A program made the translations under genes and the position numbers. Of a stretch of 45,561 bases of DNA, positions 15,849 to 22,917 are shown piece after piece. The stretch spans positions 1 to 45,561 of the forward strand of contig JAHIFQ010000008.1 in assembly GCA_018900835.1 (NCBI GenBank), written 5' to 3'. The notes below the pieces were generated by a model. That model saw only the letters and a list, made by a program, of their open reading frames with translations. It searched no databases and had not been told where the DNA came from. The DNA comes from Patescibacteria group bacterium. GTDB lineage: Bacteria > Patescibacteriota > Minisyncoccia > Minisyncoccales > PEYH01. How positions within the stretch are numbered: position 1 is the stretch's first letter; every line of letters begins with the position of its first letter.

Positions 15849-16316
15849 ATGTTTAAAAGAATTAATCAACAAAAAGAAACAGAAAAAGACGAGTTTGACT
15901 CTAAGCTTTTAAGTTTGGACAGGGTTGTGAGGGTGACTGCAGGAGGTAAGCAAATGAGGTTTAGGGCGGTTATGGTGGTAGGTGATAGGAACGGCAGAGT
16001 TGGAGTTGGAGTGGCTAAGGGCTTGGATGTTGCGCAATCAGTAGAAAAAGCAACTAAGTCAGCCAAGAAAGAATTACTTACAGTGCCAATGAAAGGAGGC
16101 ACTATTCCTCATGAGGTTAGGGCGAAATTTGGAGCAGCAAGAGTTCTATTAAGACCGCAGAGAGCAGGTAGAGGGTTGGTCGCAGGCGGCACAGTGCGGG
16201 TTATTTGTGATTTAGCTGGCATTAAAAATGTTTCATCCAAGATTTTGGGAGGTACTAGAAATAAATTGAATAATGCTCGGGCAACAATGTTGGCATTGAG
16301 TAAATTAAAATTGTAA
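15849..16316 (+). CDS. rpsE: Small ribosomal subunit protein S5
   Basis: The 155-residue S5 has the double-stranded-RNA-binding-like N-domain with RVVRVTAGGKQMRFRAVMVV and GDRNGRVGVGVAKG, then GGTIPHEV and VLLRPQRAGRGLVAGGTVR. S5 guards the mRNA entry and decoding fidelity. The next gene is rplO 15 bp downstream; rpmD (L30), which normally lies between them, is absent. Confidence 0.96.
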   Translation: MFKRINQQKETEKDEFDSKLLSLDRVVRVTAGGKQMRFRAVMVVGDRNGRVGVGVAKGLDVAQSVEKATKSAKKELLTVPMKGGTIPHEVRAKFGAARVLLRPQRAGRGLVAGGTVRVICDLAGIKNVSSKILGGTRNKLNNARATMLALSKLKL

Positions 16317-16331
16317 AAGAGAAATAAAAAG

Positions 16332-16796
16332 ATGCAGTTACACGAAATAAAGCCAAAGCATAAGAAAAAAACCAAGAAGCGAATCGGTAGAGGCGGAAAG
16401 CGAGGCACTTACTCTGGCAGGGGAATGAAGGGGCAGAAATCCAGAGCAGGCAAGAGCTTTGAGCCGATTATCAGGGGTTTCATTAAAAGATATCCAAAAT
16501 TAAGAGGATATAAATTCGGTTCCAAGGGCGAGCTGGTATTTATAATTAATCTTAAAACGCTTCAGGAAAAATTTGATGATAATGCTGTTATAAGTCCGAT
16601 GGTCTTGCTTGATAAGAAATTAATTCATAAAATAAAGGGGAAGATGCCTTTGGTTAAAATTTTGGGTGAGGGTGATGTTAGCAAAAAATTTGTTGTCAAG
16701 TGCTGCAAGATTTCTAAACAAGCTGAAGAGAAAATAATAAAAGCAGGGGGAGAAGTGAAAAAGTCAAAAGTAAAAAAGACGGAATCTAAAAAATGA
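16332..16796 (+). CDS. rplO: Large ribosomal subunit protein L15
   Basis: The 154-residue protein starts MQLHEIKPKHKKKTKKRIGRGG, with GRGMKGQKSRAG and the globular SKKFVVKCCKISKQAEEKI part. A short Lys-rich tail (KKSKVKKTESKK) ends it. L15 is a late 50S assembly protein. Stop overlaps the secY start (ATGA), so translation is probably coupled. Confidence 0.94.
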   Translation: MQLHEIKPKHKKKTKKRIGRGGKRGTYSGRGMKGQKSRAGKSFEPIIRGFIKRYPKLRGYKFGSKGELVFIINLKTLQEKFDDNAVISPMVLLDKKLIHKIKGKMPLVKILGEGDVSKKFVVKCCKISKQAEEKIIKAGGEVKKSKVKKTESKK

Positions 16797-18088
16797 ATTT
16801 TAGTAAAATAATTCAGATATTTAAAATAAAGGACTTGCGCAAGAAGATTTTGTTTGTCTTGGCAATATTTTTGTTATTCCGATTGATGGCAAATATACCA
16901 GTGCCGGGCATTGATGCTCAAAACCTTCAAGGGTTTTTCGATAGATTTCAGATGTTCGGTTTGCTAAATATTTTCACTGGAGGAACATTAGCCAAGCTTT
17001 CTATCGTGATGCTTGGAATCGGTCCATACATCACAGCAACAATCATTCTTCAGCTTTTAACAATGATTTTCCCTGCTCTGGAGAAAATATACAAAGAAGA
17101 GGGGGCGGCTGGCAGACAGAGATTCAATCAATACGGTAGAATCTTGACTATACCTTTGGCAATAATGCAAGGATATGCCATGCTTAATCTTCTTCAAAGG
17201 ACTCCGACTGCCGGTGGAGAGCCGGCCATTGGAGCATTGTCTCCGATTATGATGATAAGCGCATTGATTACAGTCACCGCTGGAGCTATGTTTTTGGTTT
17301 GGCTGGGGGAAATGATTACTGAAAAAGGGATTGGTAATGGCGTTTCTTTGTTGATTTTTGCCGGCATAGTGTCAAGTATTCCGGGGAACATCTATCAATT
17401 CGCTTTTAGCTGGGACCCAGCGCAATTGCCGGGCTATCTTTTATTTTTTGGCGCAGCGTTTTTGATTATTATAGGAGTAGTTTTAGTTACAGAGGCAAGG
17501 CGTAATATTCCGGTTTCATACGCCAAAAGAGTGAGGGGTAATAAGATTTATGGAGGGTCTTCCACTTATCTTCCGCTGAATGTTAATCCAGCAGGGGTAA
17601 TTCCGATTATTTTCGCTCTTTCAATCTTGCTTTTCCCGCAAATGATAGGCAGTTTCTTCGCTAATGCGGGGGGCGTGGTTGGCTCAATAGCCAGGTCAGT
17701 GGCAAACTTTCAGAACCATGAGATTGCCTGGGGCACCACTTATTTCATATTGGTTTTTGCCTTTACTTATTTTTATACAATGGTTACTTTTGACCCGAAA
17801 GCGATTTCTAATAATTTAAAAAAGATGGGAGGATTTGTTCCTGGCATAAGACCAGGGGAATCCACCGCATCATTTCTCACATATATTCTCCACCGAGTTT
17901 TGTTTATCGGGGCAATGTTTTTGAGCGTTATCGCAATTATGCCTTATCTGATAAAAGGAATTACAGGTGTTACTTCTTTTAGTTTCTTAGTAGGAGGAAC
18001 ATCTCTTTTAATCGTTGTGGCAGTTGTATTAGATACTGTGAAGCAGATAAACGCTCAATTGCAGATGAGGGAGTATGAGACCTTATAA
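16793..18088 (+). CDS. secY: Preprotein translocase subunit SecY
   Basis: The 431-residue membrane protein forms the protein-conducting channel. About ten membrane segments are visible. Diagnostic features are the plug/TM2 stretch ending NIFTGGTLAKLSIVMLGIGP, the cytoplasmic loop RRNIPVSYAKR, PLKVNxAGVIPIIFA-like PLNVNPAGVIPIIFA, and FVPGIRPGESTASFL before TM9. Length is typical (about 430). secE and secG are not in this window. It is coupled to rplO by a 4-bp overlap. Confidence 0.96.
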   Translation: MNFSKIIQIFKIKDLRKKILFVLAIFLLFRLMANIPVPGIDAQNLQGFFDRFQMFGLLNIFTGGTLAKLSIVMLGIGPYITATIILQLLTMIFPALEKIYKEEGAAGRQRFNQYGRILTIPLAIMQGYAMLNLLQRTPTAGGEPAIGALSPIMMISALITVTAGAMFLVWLGEMITEKGIGNGVSLLIFAGIVSSIPGNIYQFAFSWDPAQLPGYLLFFGAAFLIIIGVVLVTEARRNIPVSYAKRVRGNKIYGGSSTYLPLNVNPAGVIPIIFALSILLFPQMIGSFFANAGGVVGSIARSVANFQNHEIAWGTTYFILVFAFTYFYTMVTFDPKAISNNLKKMGGFVPGIRPGESTASFLTYILHRVLFIGAMFLSVIAIMPYLIKGITGVTSFSFLVGGTSLLIVVAVVLDTVKQINAQLQMREYETL

Positions 18089-18130
18089 GTCCAAAGTCCA
18101 AAGTCCAAATCAAGCTCAAAATCCAAATTA
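18089..18130. repeat. 7-nt tandem repeat, AGTCCAA type
   Basis: GTCCAAA GTCCAAA GTCCAAA followed by diverged units (TCAAGCTCAAAATCCAAATT) fills the secY-adk spacer. Same class of 7-nt repeat as at 5913, 21065, 23369 and 30775. Confidence 0.75.
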
Positions 18131-18147
18131 AATAATATTATTTTGAT

Positions 18148-18852
18148 ATGGCGAAAACTAATAATCAACAGATAATCATCATTTTGGGACCGCCGGGTGC
18201 AGGGAAGGGCATACAGGCAACGCTTTTAGCCGACAAAATGGGTTTTTATTATTTCGACACAAGCAAGATTATTGAACAGAAAGTGATGAATGCTCGAGAC
18301 GGTGAGGTTCAGAAAATTGGTGGCAAGGAATATAATTTATTGGCGGAAAAGAAATTATGGGAAGATGGGATACTTTGCACTCCGTTATTGGTCGCCTTTT
18401 GGGTCAATAACAGAATTAAGGAATTGGCAGAACAAGGCGAATCAATTATTTTTGCAGGCAGTCCCAGGACATTGCCAGAGACGAAAGAAATCATGCCAGT
18501 CATGGTAGAATTTTATGGCAAGGAGAACATAAGGGTTATTGTGTTTGAACTTAAGGCTGAGGATAGTATTTGGCGAAATTCTAATAGACGGATTTGCGAA
18601 CTTATGAGGCATCCTATTTTATTTAATAAAGAGACCGAGAATTTAAAGATTTGTCCATTAGATGGTTCAAAATTAATTAAAAGAGAAAAATTAGACGATA
18701 CAGAAGTAATAAAAATTAGATTAGAGGAATATAAAAATAGAACTCTTCCAATAGTTGATTATTTAAAAAATGAGGGGTATAAAGTGACAGATATTGACGC
18801 TTCGCCAGCGCCAGCAAATGTTTTTGATAATGTTCTTAAGGCGATAAAATGA
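18148..18852 (+). CDS. adk: Adenylate kinase-like nucleoside monophosphate kinase
   Basis: The 234-residue protein has the P-loop GPPGAGKG (14-21), the NMP-binding FDTSKII stretch, a lid-like region with ICPLDGSKLIKREKLDD and the C-terminal alpha/beta end. Its position secY-adk-map is standard. It is a divergent Adk: the canonical DGFPRT motif reads AGSPRT (103-108), so the Asp that helps hold Mg-nucleotide is Ala, and the GRR motif reads NRR. It may have shifted substrate use; function as adenylate kinase is inferred mainly from synteny and fold. The stop overlaps the map start by 4 bp. Confidence 0.8.
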   Translation: MAKTNNQQIIIILGPPGAGKGIQATLLADKMGFYYFDTSKIIEQKVMNARDGEVQKIGGKEYNLLAEKKLWEDGILCTPLLVAFWVNNRIKELAEQGESIIFAGSPRTLPETKEIMPVMVEFYGKENIRVIVFELKAEDSIWRNSNRRICELMRHPILFNKETENLKICPLDGSKLIKREKLDDTEVIKIRLEEYKNRTLPIVDYLKNEGYKVTDIDASPAPANVFDNVLKAIK

Positions 18853-19592
18853 TTCCTATCAAAACTCCACAAGAAATAAAAATAATGGCAGAAGCAGGGA
18901 AAATCCTGGCAGAGATTATGAAAGAGATAAAATCAGCAGTCAAGCCAGGAATTACCACTAATGAATTAAATAAGCTCGCTCAAGAGCTTGTTTTTAAATC
19001 CAATACAATTCCTGCGTTTTTGGGATATGATGATTTCCCAGCAGTTCTCTGCACTTCAATTAACGAAGTAATAGTGCATGGCATTCCATCAGAATATGTT
19101 TTAAAACAAGGAGATATTTTATCCCTTGATTTAGGGATAATGTATAAAGGGTATTTTTCTGATATGGCAATTACAATGCCTGTGGGAGAGATAAGTATTG
19201 AGGCCTGGCAATTAATTAGGGCAGTTAAAAAATCTTTAAGTATTGCTATTAAAAAAGCAAGGCCAGGCAATACTCTTGGGGATGTGGGGAATACGATTGA
19301 GAGGTATTTAGAGAAAAGAGGACTTTGCGTTGTGAAAGAACTCTGCGGACATGGAATTGGCAGAAAACTCCACGAAGAACCGGAGATTTTAAATTATGGG
19401 AAGAGAAAAAAAGGAGAAGAGCTCAAGCAAGGAATGGTTTTATGTCTTGAGCCAATGGCAGGCATTGGAATAGGCAAAATCAAAAAAGCGCCAGACAGAT
19501 ACGGACTTCAAACCATAGATAATTCTCTTTCCGCGCATTTTGAACACACAATCGCGATAACCAGCAACGGCAATCGCATCTTGACAGAATAA
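18849..19592 (+). CDS. map: Methionine aminopeptidase, type I
   Basis: The 247-residue pita-bread metalloprotease removes N-terminal Met. All metal ligands are seen in order: Asp in SLDLGIMYKGYFSD (two Asp), His in CGHGIGRKLHEEP, Glu in LEPMAG and the final Glu in the TIDNSLSAHFEHTI strand region; the substrate His is in VHGIPS. Length typical. It is the last gene of the classic secY-adk-map group; infA, usual next neighbour, is 7.7 kb away. Confidence 0.95.
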   Translation: MIPIKTPQEIKIMAEAGKILAEIMKEIKSAVKPGITTNELNKLAQELVFKSNTIPAFLGYDDFPAVLCTSINEVIVHGIPSEYVLKQGDILSLDLGIMYKGYFSDMAITMPVGEISIEAWQLIRAVKKSLSIAIKKARPGNTLGDVGNTIERYLEKRGLCVVKELCGHGIGRKLHEEPEILNYGKRKKGEELKQGMVLCLEPMAGIGIGKIKKAPDRYGLQTIDNSLSAHFEHTIAITSNGNRILTE

Positions 19593-19630
19593 GCATTAAC
19601 TGTTAGGGTAAAAATAGAACAAAGGGAAGA

Positions 19631-19643
19631 AAAGGAGGTGATT
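19631..19643 (+). promoter_or_regulatory. Full-length Shine-Dalgarno sequence
   Basis: AAAGGAGGTGATT matches over 13 nt the complement of the canonical 16S 3' end. GGAGG ends 9 nt before ATG 19648, which fixes that start instead of the upstream in-frame TTG at 19642. It is striking because the ribosomal genes around it have no SD. Confidence 0.85.
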
Positions 19644-19647
19644 GGAA

Positions 19648-20160
19648 ATGGGACCATTCGAAAGTTTTGTCAGGCCTCCAAAAGTGCCTATTGGAGTTGT
19701 TGCTTTCTCGTTCGGGCTTACTAAATGTGAGCCCAATCCTTGCAATATTGCTCTTGCAAAAGCAGTGCAAAGGATTGTGCGAGAAGAAAAGCAGCGAGGA
19801 ATCAGCGTTGTGGTGGTTGCTCAATGGGAGATAACGACCGCTCTTCCGTCAAAAATGATTGACTATATAGTGGTGAATCATCGTCAGCGATGTATTTATC
19901 TTGACAGCGAAGAGGTTATGGCTCAGGCAGCCGAGGTATTTAGCAGGGAAGGGGTTTCGCACGTTATCCCAGTGGCAAATCCTTTTCTGCACCTTCACAA
20001 ATGTCGGCAGCTTGTAAAGCAATCAGGGTTCACGCCTATTGCAAGGAATATCGGTCGGATAGGTTTTTGCCAGAAATCCACCCAATGGTGGACGCGTGGT
20101 CCAATCCGTCTGATTCTCTACGCAGTTCTCCAGAAGTTTTTTGGATGGCGCGGGAGATGA
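19648..20160 (+). CDS. YdcF/DUF218-like protein
   Basis: The 170-residue protein shows an alternating strand-helix pattern: GVVAFSFGLTKCEPN, SVVVVAQWEITTALP, CIYLDSEEVMAQAAEVF, HVIPVANPFLHLHKCRQLVK and a C-terminus QKSTQWWTRGPIRLILYAVL. This resembles CPR versions of the YdcF/ElyC (DUF218) family, membrane-associated Rossmann-like proteins of unclear enzymatic role, some linked to cell-envelope synthesis. The assignment is by pattern recall, not alignment. Codons are GC-richer than in the operon upstream, and it has a perfect SD, both suggesting a gene of the accessory class. Two hairpins follow it. Confidence 0.55.
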   Translation: MGPFESFVRPPKVPIGVVAFSFGLTKCEPNPCNIALAKAVQRIVREEKQRGISVVVVAQWEITTALPSKMIDYIVVNHRQRCIYLDSEEVMAQAAEVFSREGVSHVIPVANPFLHLHKCRQLVKQSGFTPIARNIGRIGFCQKSTQWWTRGPIRLILYAVLQKFFGWRGR

Positions 20161-20182
20161 GGCATTCTTATCTCTGTCTCAA

Positions 20183-20254
20183 TAGCCCCAGCGTTTCATC
20201 GTGGGGCTACACTAGGCACTTGTTTCTGCGGAAATAAGTGCCTTTGTCTTTTTC
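20183..20254 (+). terminator. Hairpin pair with Rho-independent terminator
   Basis: First comes TAGCCCCA (20183-20190) with TGGGGCTA (20202-20209). Then AGGCACTT (20214-20221) pairs with AAGTGCCT (20236-20243) and is followed by TTTGTCTTTTT. The second is a good terminator for the YdcF-like gene. Confidence 0.75.
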
Positions 20255-20303
20255 TGCGCGCTATTAATAGATATTACTAGGCAAGACGAAAATTACCCGC
20301 CCC

Positions 20304-20340
20304 TACGAAAATTACGAGGCCCGGCCTCGTAATTTTCGTA
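20304..20340. repeat. 37-bp perfect palindrome
   Basis: Arms of 18 bp, TACGAAAATTACGAGGCC and its exact reverse complement, are separated by a single C. Part of the arm (ACGAAAATTAC) is also repeated just upstream at about 20286. No T-run follows, so it does not look like a simple terminator. It lies in a gene-free stretch of about 310 bp (20255-20562). Confidence 0.85.
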
Positions 20341-20378
20341 AAACGTCGGAAGCCATACCAGTATTGAGGATTCTCACA

Positions 20379-20395
20379 ACCCGCCCGGGGCGGGT
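20379..20395. repeat. CCCGCC palindrome
   Basis: ACCCGCCC-G-GGGCGGGT, the same palindrome as at 3740-3756 with another central base. A partial copy (ACCCGCCCC) stands at about 20294. Confidence 0.75.
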
Positions 20396-20408
20396 AATTT
20401 TTCTGGCC

Positions 20409-20439
20409 TAATGTTTGGAGGTCGGACCTCTAAACATTC
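20409..20439. repeat. Imperfect palindrome AATGTTTGGAGGTC
   Basis: AATGTTTGGAGGTC, one central G, and GACCTCTAAACATT form a 14-bp stem with one G·U. Another member of the palindrome cluster between the YdcF-like gene and the small membrane protein. Confidence 0.7.
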
Positions 20440-20446
20440 TAACTAA

Positions 20447-20501
20447 AATCTGCCGAGAAAACTTGCCGAGAAACGATCTCGGCAGATTCTCGGCAAGTTT
20501 T
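20447..20501 (+). promoter_or_regulatory. Interleaved A-B-A'-B' stem element
   Basis: Two perfect inverted repeats are interlocked. AATCTGCCGAGA (20447-20458) pairs over 12 bp with TCTCGGCAGATT (20477-20488). AAAACTTGCCGAGAA (20458-20472) pairs over 15 bp with TTCTCGGCAAGTTTT (20487-20501), followed by one more T. Both cannot form as ordinary hairpins at once; the RNA could be a bistable switch, with the second stem acting as a terminator, or a pseudoknot. It lies about 60 nt before the ATG of the small membrane protein. It could alternatively be a terminator from the left flanked by repeats. Confidence 0.6.
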
Positions 20502-20550
20502 TGACATTTGGGGGAGGTATGATAGGCTTAGCTTACCTAATCAGCCAGAA

Positions 20551-20558
20551 AAAGGAGG
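20551..20558 (+). promoter_or_regulatory. Strong Shine-Dalgarno AAAGGAGG
   Basis: AAAGGAGG followed by GG and AAATG places the ATG at 20563 with a 4-5 nt spacer. It marks this gene as one of the few with a strong SD. Confidence 0.7.
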
Positions 20559-20562
20559 GGAA

Positions 20563-20952
20563 ATGTTCAGAATCTTATTATTGGCGGCGTTGGCGGCGTT
20601 GGCGGAATCTCTGGTAAGCTCTTTCCTTATTCATCATAATCTCTTCGGCCCAGTTGCGCTGTTCTTGTGCAATTGCTCACCATGGATTGACCTGCCTTTC
20701 CTATTTCTAAAGAGTTATAGGTTGAGGTTTTTGCGGGTAAGACTTATTGTGAGCTTTTGTTTCACATCGGCATCGTTTGCTTGGGCACTTCATATCCATC
20801 ACTTGATTCTTGAAATGTGGCTTTGGATTGCCTTGGTCGCAATAGTCCTCGCAATAGTCCTTCTGTCATATATGATGGATTCGATAAGAGAAGAGATAAT
20901 GGACTGCATCTCTTATTTGTTCTGGGGGATTGACTCGGACGCCGAGTTTTAA
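20563..20952 (+). CDS. Small polytopic membrane protein, unknown
   Basis: The 129-residue product is mostly hydrophobic with about four membrane segments (LLLAALAALAESLVSSF, LFGPVALFLCN, LIVSFCFTSASFAWAL, WLWIALVAIVLAIVLL) and a short acidic C-terminus ending WGIDSDAEF. The start is encoded by 9-nt tandem repeats (TTGGCGGCG) that give LAALAALAE. I recognise no family. GC-rich codons, strong SD and an elaborate upstream element set it apart from its neighbours. The end of the gene itself forms a hairpin ACTCGG/CCGAGT followed by TTTT, and a terminator follows. Confidence 0.6.
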   Translation: MFRILLLAALAALAESLVSSFLIHHNLFGPVALFLCNCSPWIDLPFLFLKSYRLRFLRVRLIVSFCFTSASFAWALHIHHLILEMWLWIALVAIVLAIVLLSYMMDSIREEIMDCISYLFWGIDSDAEF

Positions 20953-20972
20953 GGGCGCTTATTGGTTCAGTT

Positions 20973-21007
20973 GAGGGGACCTTAAAGGCGCCCCTCTTTG
21001 TTTTTTA
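20973..21007 (+). terminator. Terminator after the small membrane protein
   Basis: GAGGGG (20973-20978) pairs with CCCCTC (20991-20996), followed by TTTGTTTTTT. GGGCGC just after the stop can compete for the same GCGCCC, so alternative folds exist. Confidence 0.7.
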
Positions 21008-21064
21008 TTAATGAAATGGTAAAATAATAAAATAATTAACAATCAATCCGCACGAGGCGGGCGA

Positions 21065-21113
21065 GTGATAAGTGATAAGTAATAAGTGATAAGTAATAAG
21101 TGATAAGTGATCA
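21065..21113. repeat. Seven consecutive 7-nt units, GTGATAA type
   Basis: GTGATAA, GTGATAA, GTAATAA, GTGATAA, GTAATAA, GTGATAA, GTGATCA stand in tandem without a gap, just before the glycosyltransferase gene. A diverged CCGC...GGCGGGCGAG element precedes them, the same arrangement as at 36832-36880. Confidence 0.85.
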
Positions 21114-21130
21114 ATAATTAATAATTTATT

Positions 21131-21862
21131 ATGAAACTATCAGTTATTTTTCCTGCTTATAACGAAGAAAAGAGAATACCCAAAACCGTTCGCTTAACAA
21201 GCGAGTATTTAAAGAAACAATCTTATGATTACGAGATTTTAGTGGTTAACGACGGCTCAAAAGATAGAACTGCGGAAGTTGTAAAAAAATTAGAAGCAGA
21301 AATCCCAAACTTGCGGTTGATTGATAATGAAAAAAATAAAGGCAAGGGCGGAGTTGTAAGACAAGGCATGCTTGAAGCAAAAGGCGAATATCGGTTATTC
21401 TCTGATTCTGATAATTCCACTTCAATAGACCAAGTGGAAAAAATGTGGCCATTTTTTGAGCAAGGATTTGCCGCGGTAATCGGGTCAAGAGATGTTAAGG
21501 GCGCTGTCCTGAATCCGCCCCAGCCATGGATAAGGAAAGTTATTCTCGGAGACAGCTTCAAGCTTATCAGGAAGTTTATTATCGGACTTTGGAATATTCA
21601 AGACACCCAATGCGGTTTTAAAGGATTCACTGCCAAGGCAACAGAAGATATTTTTTCAAAAGCAAAAATTGATGGATTTGTTTTTGATGTTGAATGTCTG
21701 GTGCTGGCGAAAAGATTGGGATACAAGATTAAGGAAATGCCTGTGATATGGGTAAATGATTTAGAAAGCAAAGTTAAGCTTAAGCATATAATTAGGATGT
21801 TTACAGGGATGATAAAATTAAGAAAAGATTTAATTTTAGGGAAATACAATGGCAAAAAATAA
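21131..21862 (+). CDS. Family 2 glycosyltransferase (dolichyl-phosphate sugar synthase-like)
   Basis: The 243-residue GT-A protein begins KLSVIFPAYNEEKRI, has VVNDGSKDRT (39-47), the nucleotide-sugar and metal site FSDSDNST (90-97) and the acceptor motif DTQCGFKGF. This order is that of DPM1/Alg5-like enzymes that transfer a sugar from NDP-sugar to a polyprenyl phosphate at the membrane. No C-terminal membrane domain is present. The last 14 bp overlap the galT-like gene, so both are probably translated together in a sugar-nucleotide context. Confidence 0.85.
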   Translation: MKLSVIFPAYNEEKRIPKTVRLTSEYLKKQSYDYEILVVNDGSKDRTAEVVKKLEAEIPNLRLIDNEKNKGKGGVVRQGMLEAKGEYRLFSDSDNSTSIDQVEKMWPFFEQGFAAVIGSRDVKGAVLNPPQPWIRKVILGDSFKLIRKFIIGLWNIQDTQCGFKGFTAKATEDIFSKAKIDGFVFDVECLVLAKRLGYKIKEMPVIWVNDLESKVKLKHIIRMFTGMIKLRKDLILGKYNGKK

Positions 21863-22907
21863 AGAGGAAAAACTTCCTTCAGAATTGCGTTTTGCCTTAA
21901 TTTCAGGGGATTGGGTAGTTATTGCTACTGGCAGGTCAAGAAAGCCAGATTCTTTTAAGAAAGAACAAAGAGTAATAGAAACAATACCTGAAAAAGATTG
22001 TTTTTTTTGCAACATAGAAACCCAATTGCCTCCGGTTTTGATTTCGCGCAAAGGGAAGATAGAAGAATTTCCACATGATTATGATAAAAAAATTAAAATC
22101 CCAAAAAATTGGACGATTATTGTTGTTCCAAACAAGTATCCGGCGTTTAGCAGATACGGCAAAGGATTAGATATCAGAAAAAGAGGTCTTCATTCTTATA
22201 TGAACGCTTATGGCGTGGCAGAAGTAATAGTTACGCGCCATCATACAAGGCAAATAGCAGAATTTAATTTGGAGGATATTAAAGAATTATTAGATGTTTA
22301 TGAGGAGAGATATGTGGAAATAATGAAAGAGCCACACATAAACTATATTTCTATTTTTCATAATCACGGCAAAGAAGCTGGGGCATCGGTGTCTCATCCT
22401 CATTCTCAAATTATAGCTGCGCCCGTTATAGACCCAAAAATTAAAAGAAGCTTATCAGGGGCAAAAGATTATTTTGACCATAATAAAAAATGCGGGCACT
22501 GTGAAATGAATGAGTGGGACAGAAAAAGCAAAGAACGATTGATTTTTGAGAATAAGGAATTTTTAGTTGTCTGCCCATTTGCTTCTAAAACCGCATTTGA
22601 AATGTCGATTACGCCGAAGCAGCATTTGCCTTATTTTGAAAGGATAACAGATGAGCAGAAGAAATATTTAGCAGAAGCATTTTTTGTGGCAATGAGAAAA
22701 TTAAATAAAGGGTTGGCAGACCCTCCATATAATTTTTTTCTACAGACAGCGCCCTGTGATGGCAGGAATCACGATTATTACCATTGGCATTGGATAATCG
22801 CGCCAAAGACAGGAACTTGGGCTGGCTTTGAAATGTCAACAGGCATAGAGATTTCCACCATAGAGCCGGAAAAAGCAGCAGAATATATTAAGAAGCAGAC
22901 AATTTAA
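21849..22907 (+). CDS. galT: Galactose-1-phosphate uridylyltransferase-like (HIT superfamily)
   Basis: The 352-residue protein has the GalT layout: FALISGDWVVIATGRSRKPDSF at the start, a zinc-like CFFC (51-54), VVPNKYPAF, and the catalytic SHPHSQ (182-187) whose second His carries the nucleotide in family members. A second zinc pair CGHC stands in the C-terminal half. Canonical GalT reads HPHGQ; Ser in place of Gly occurs in some lineages. Exact sugar specificity cannot be read; the neighbouring glycosyltransferase and tpiA suggest carbohydrate metabolism. It overlaps the upstream gene by 14 bp. Confidence 0.8.
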   Translation: MAKNKEEKLPSELRFALISGDWVVIATGRSRKPDSFKKEQRVIETIPEKDCFFCNIETQLPPVLISRKGKIEEFPHDYDKKIKIPKNWTIIVVPNKYPAFSRYGKGLDIRKRGLHSYMNAYGVAEVIVTRHHTRQIAEFNLEDIKELLDVYEERYVEIMKEPHINYISIFHNHGKEAGASVSHPHSQIIAAPVIDPKIKRSLSGAKDYFDHNKKCGHCEMNEWDRKSKERLIFENKEFLVVCPFASKTAFEMSITPKQHLPYFERITDEQKKYLAEAFFVAMRKLNKGLADPPYNFFLQTAPCDGRNHDYYHWHWIIAPKTGTWAGFEMSTGIEISTIEPEKAAEYIKKQTI

Positions 22908-22917
22908 TATTTAAGAT

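Noticed and set aside
18148-18852. Frameshift or decay in adk
   Set aside because: The frame is continuous, all secondary-structure blocks are present and the stop is coupled to map; the changes are substitutions only.
20001-20237. 78-codon frame over the end of the YdcF-like gene
   Set aside because: It overlaps the better-supported frame, which has a perfect SD, and its extra part covers two terminator hairpins.
20501-20523. TTGACA and TATGAT as promoter of the small membrane protein gene
   Set aside because: The spacer is only 11 bp; no acceptable -10 is found at 16-18 bp.
21065-21113. CRISPR-like regular repeats
   Set aside because: Units are 7 bp without spacers; no cas genes are present anywhere in the window.
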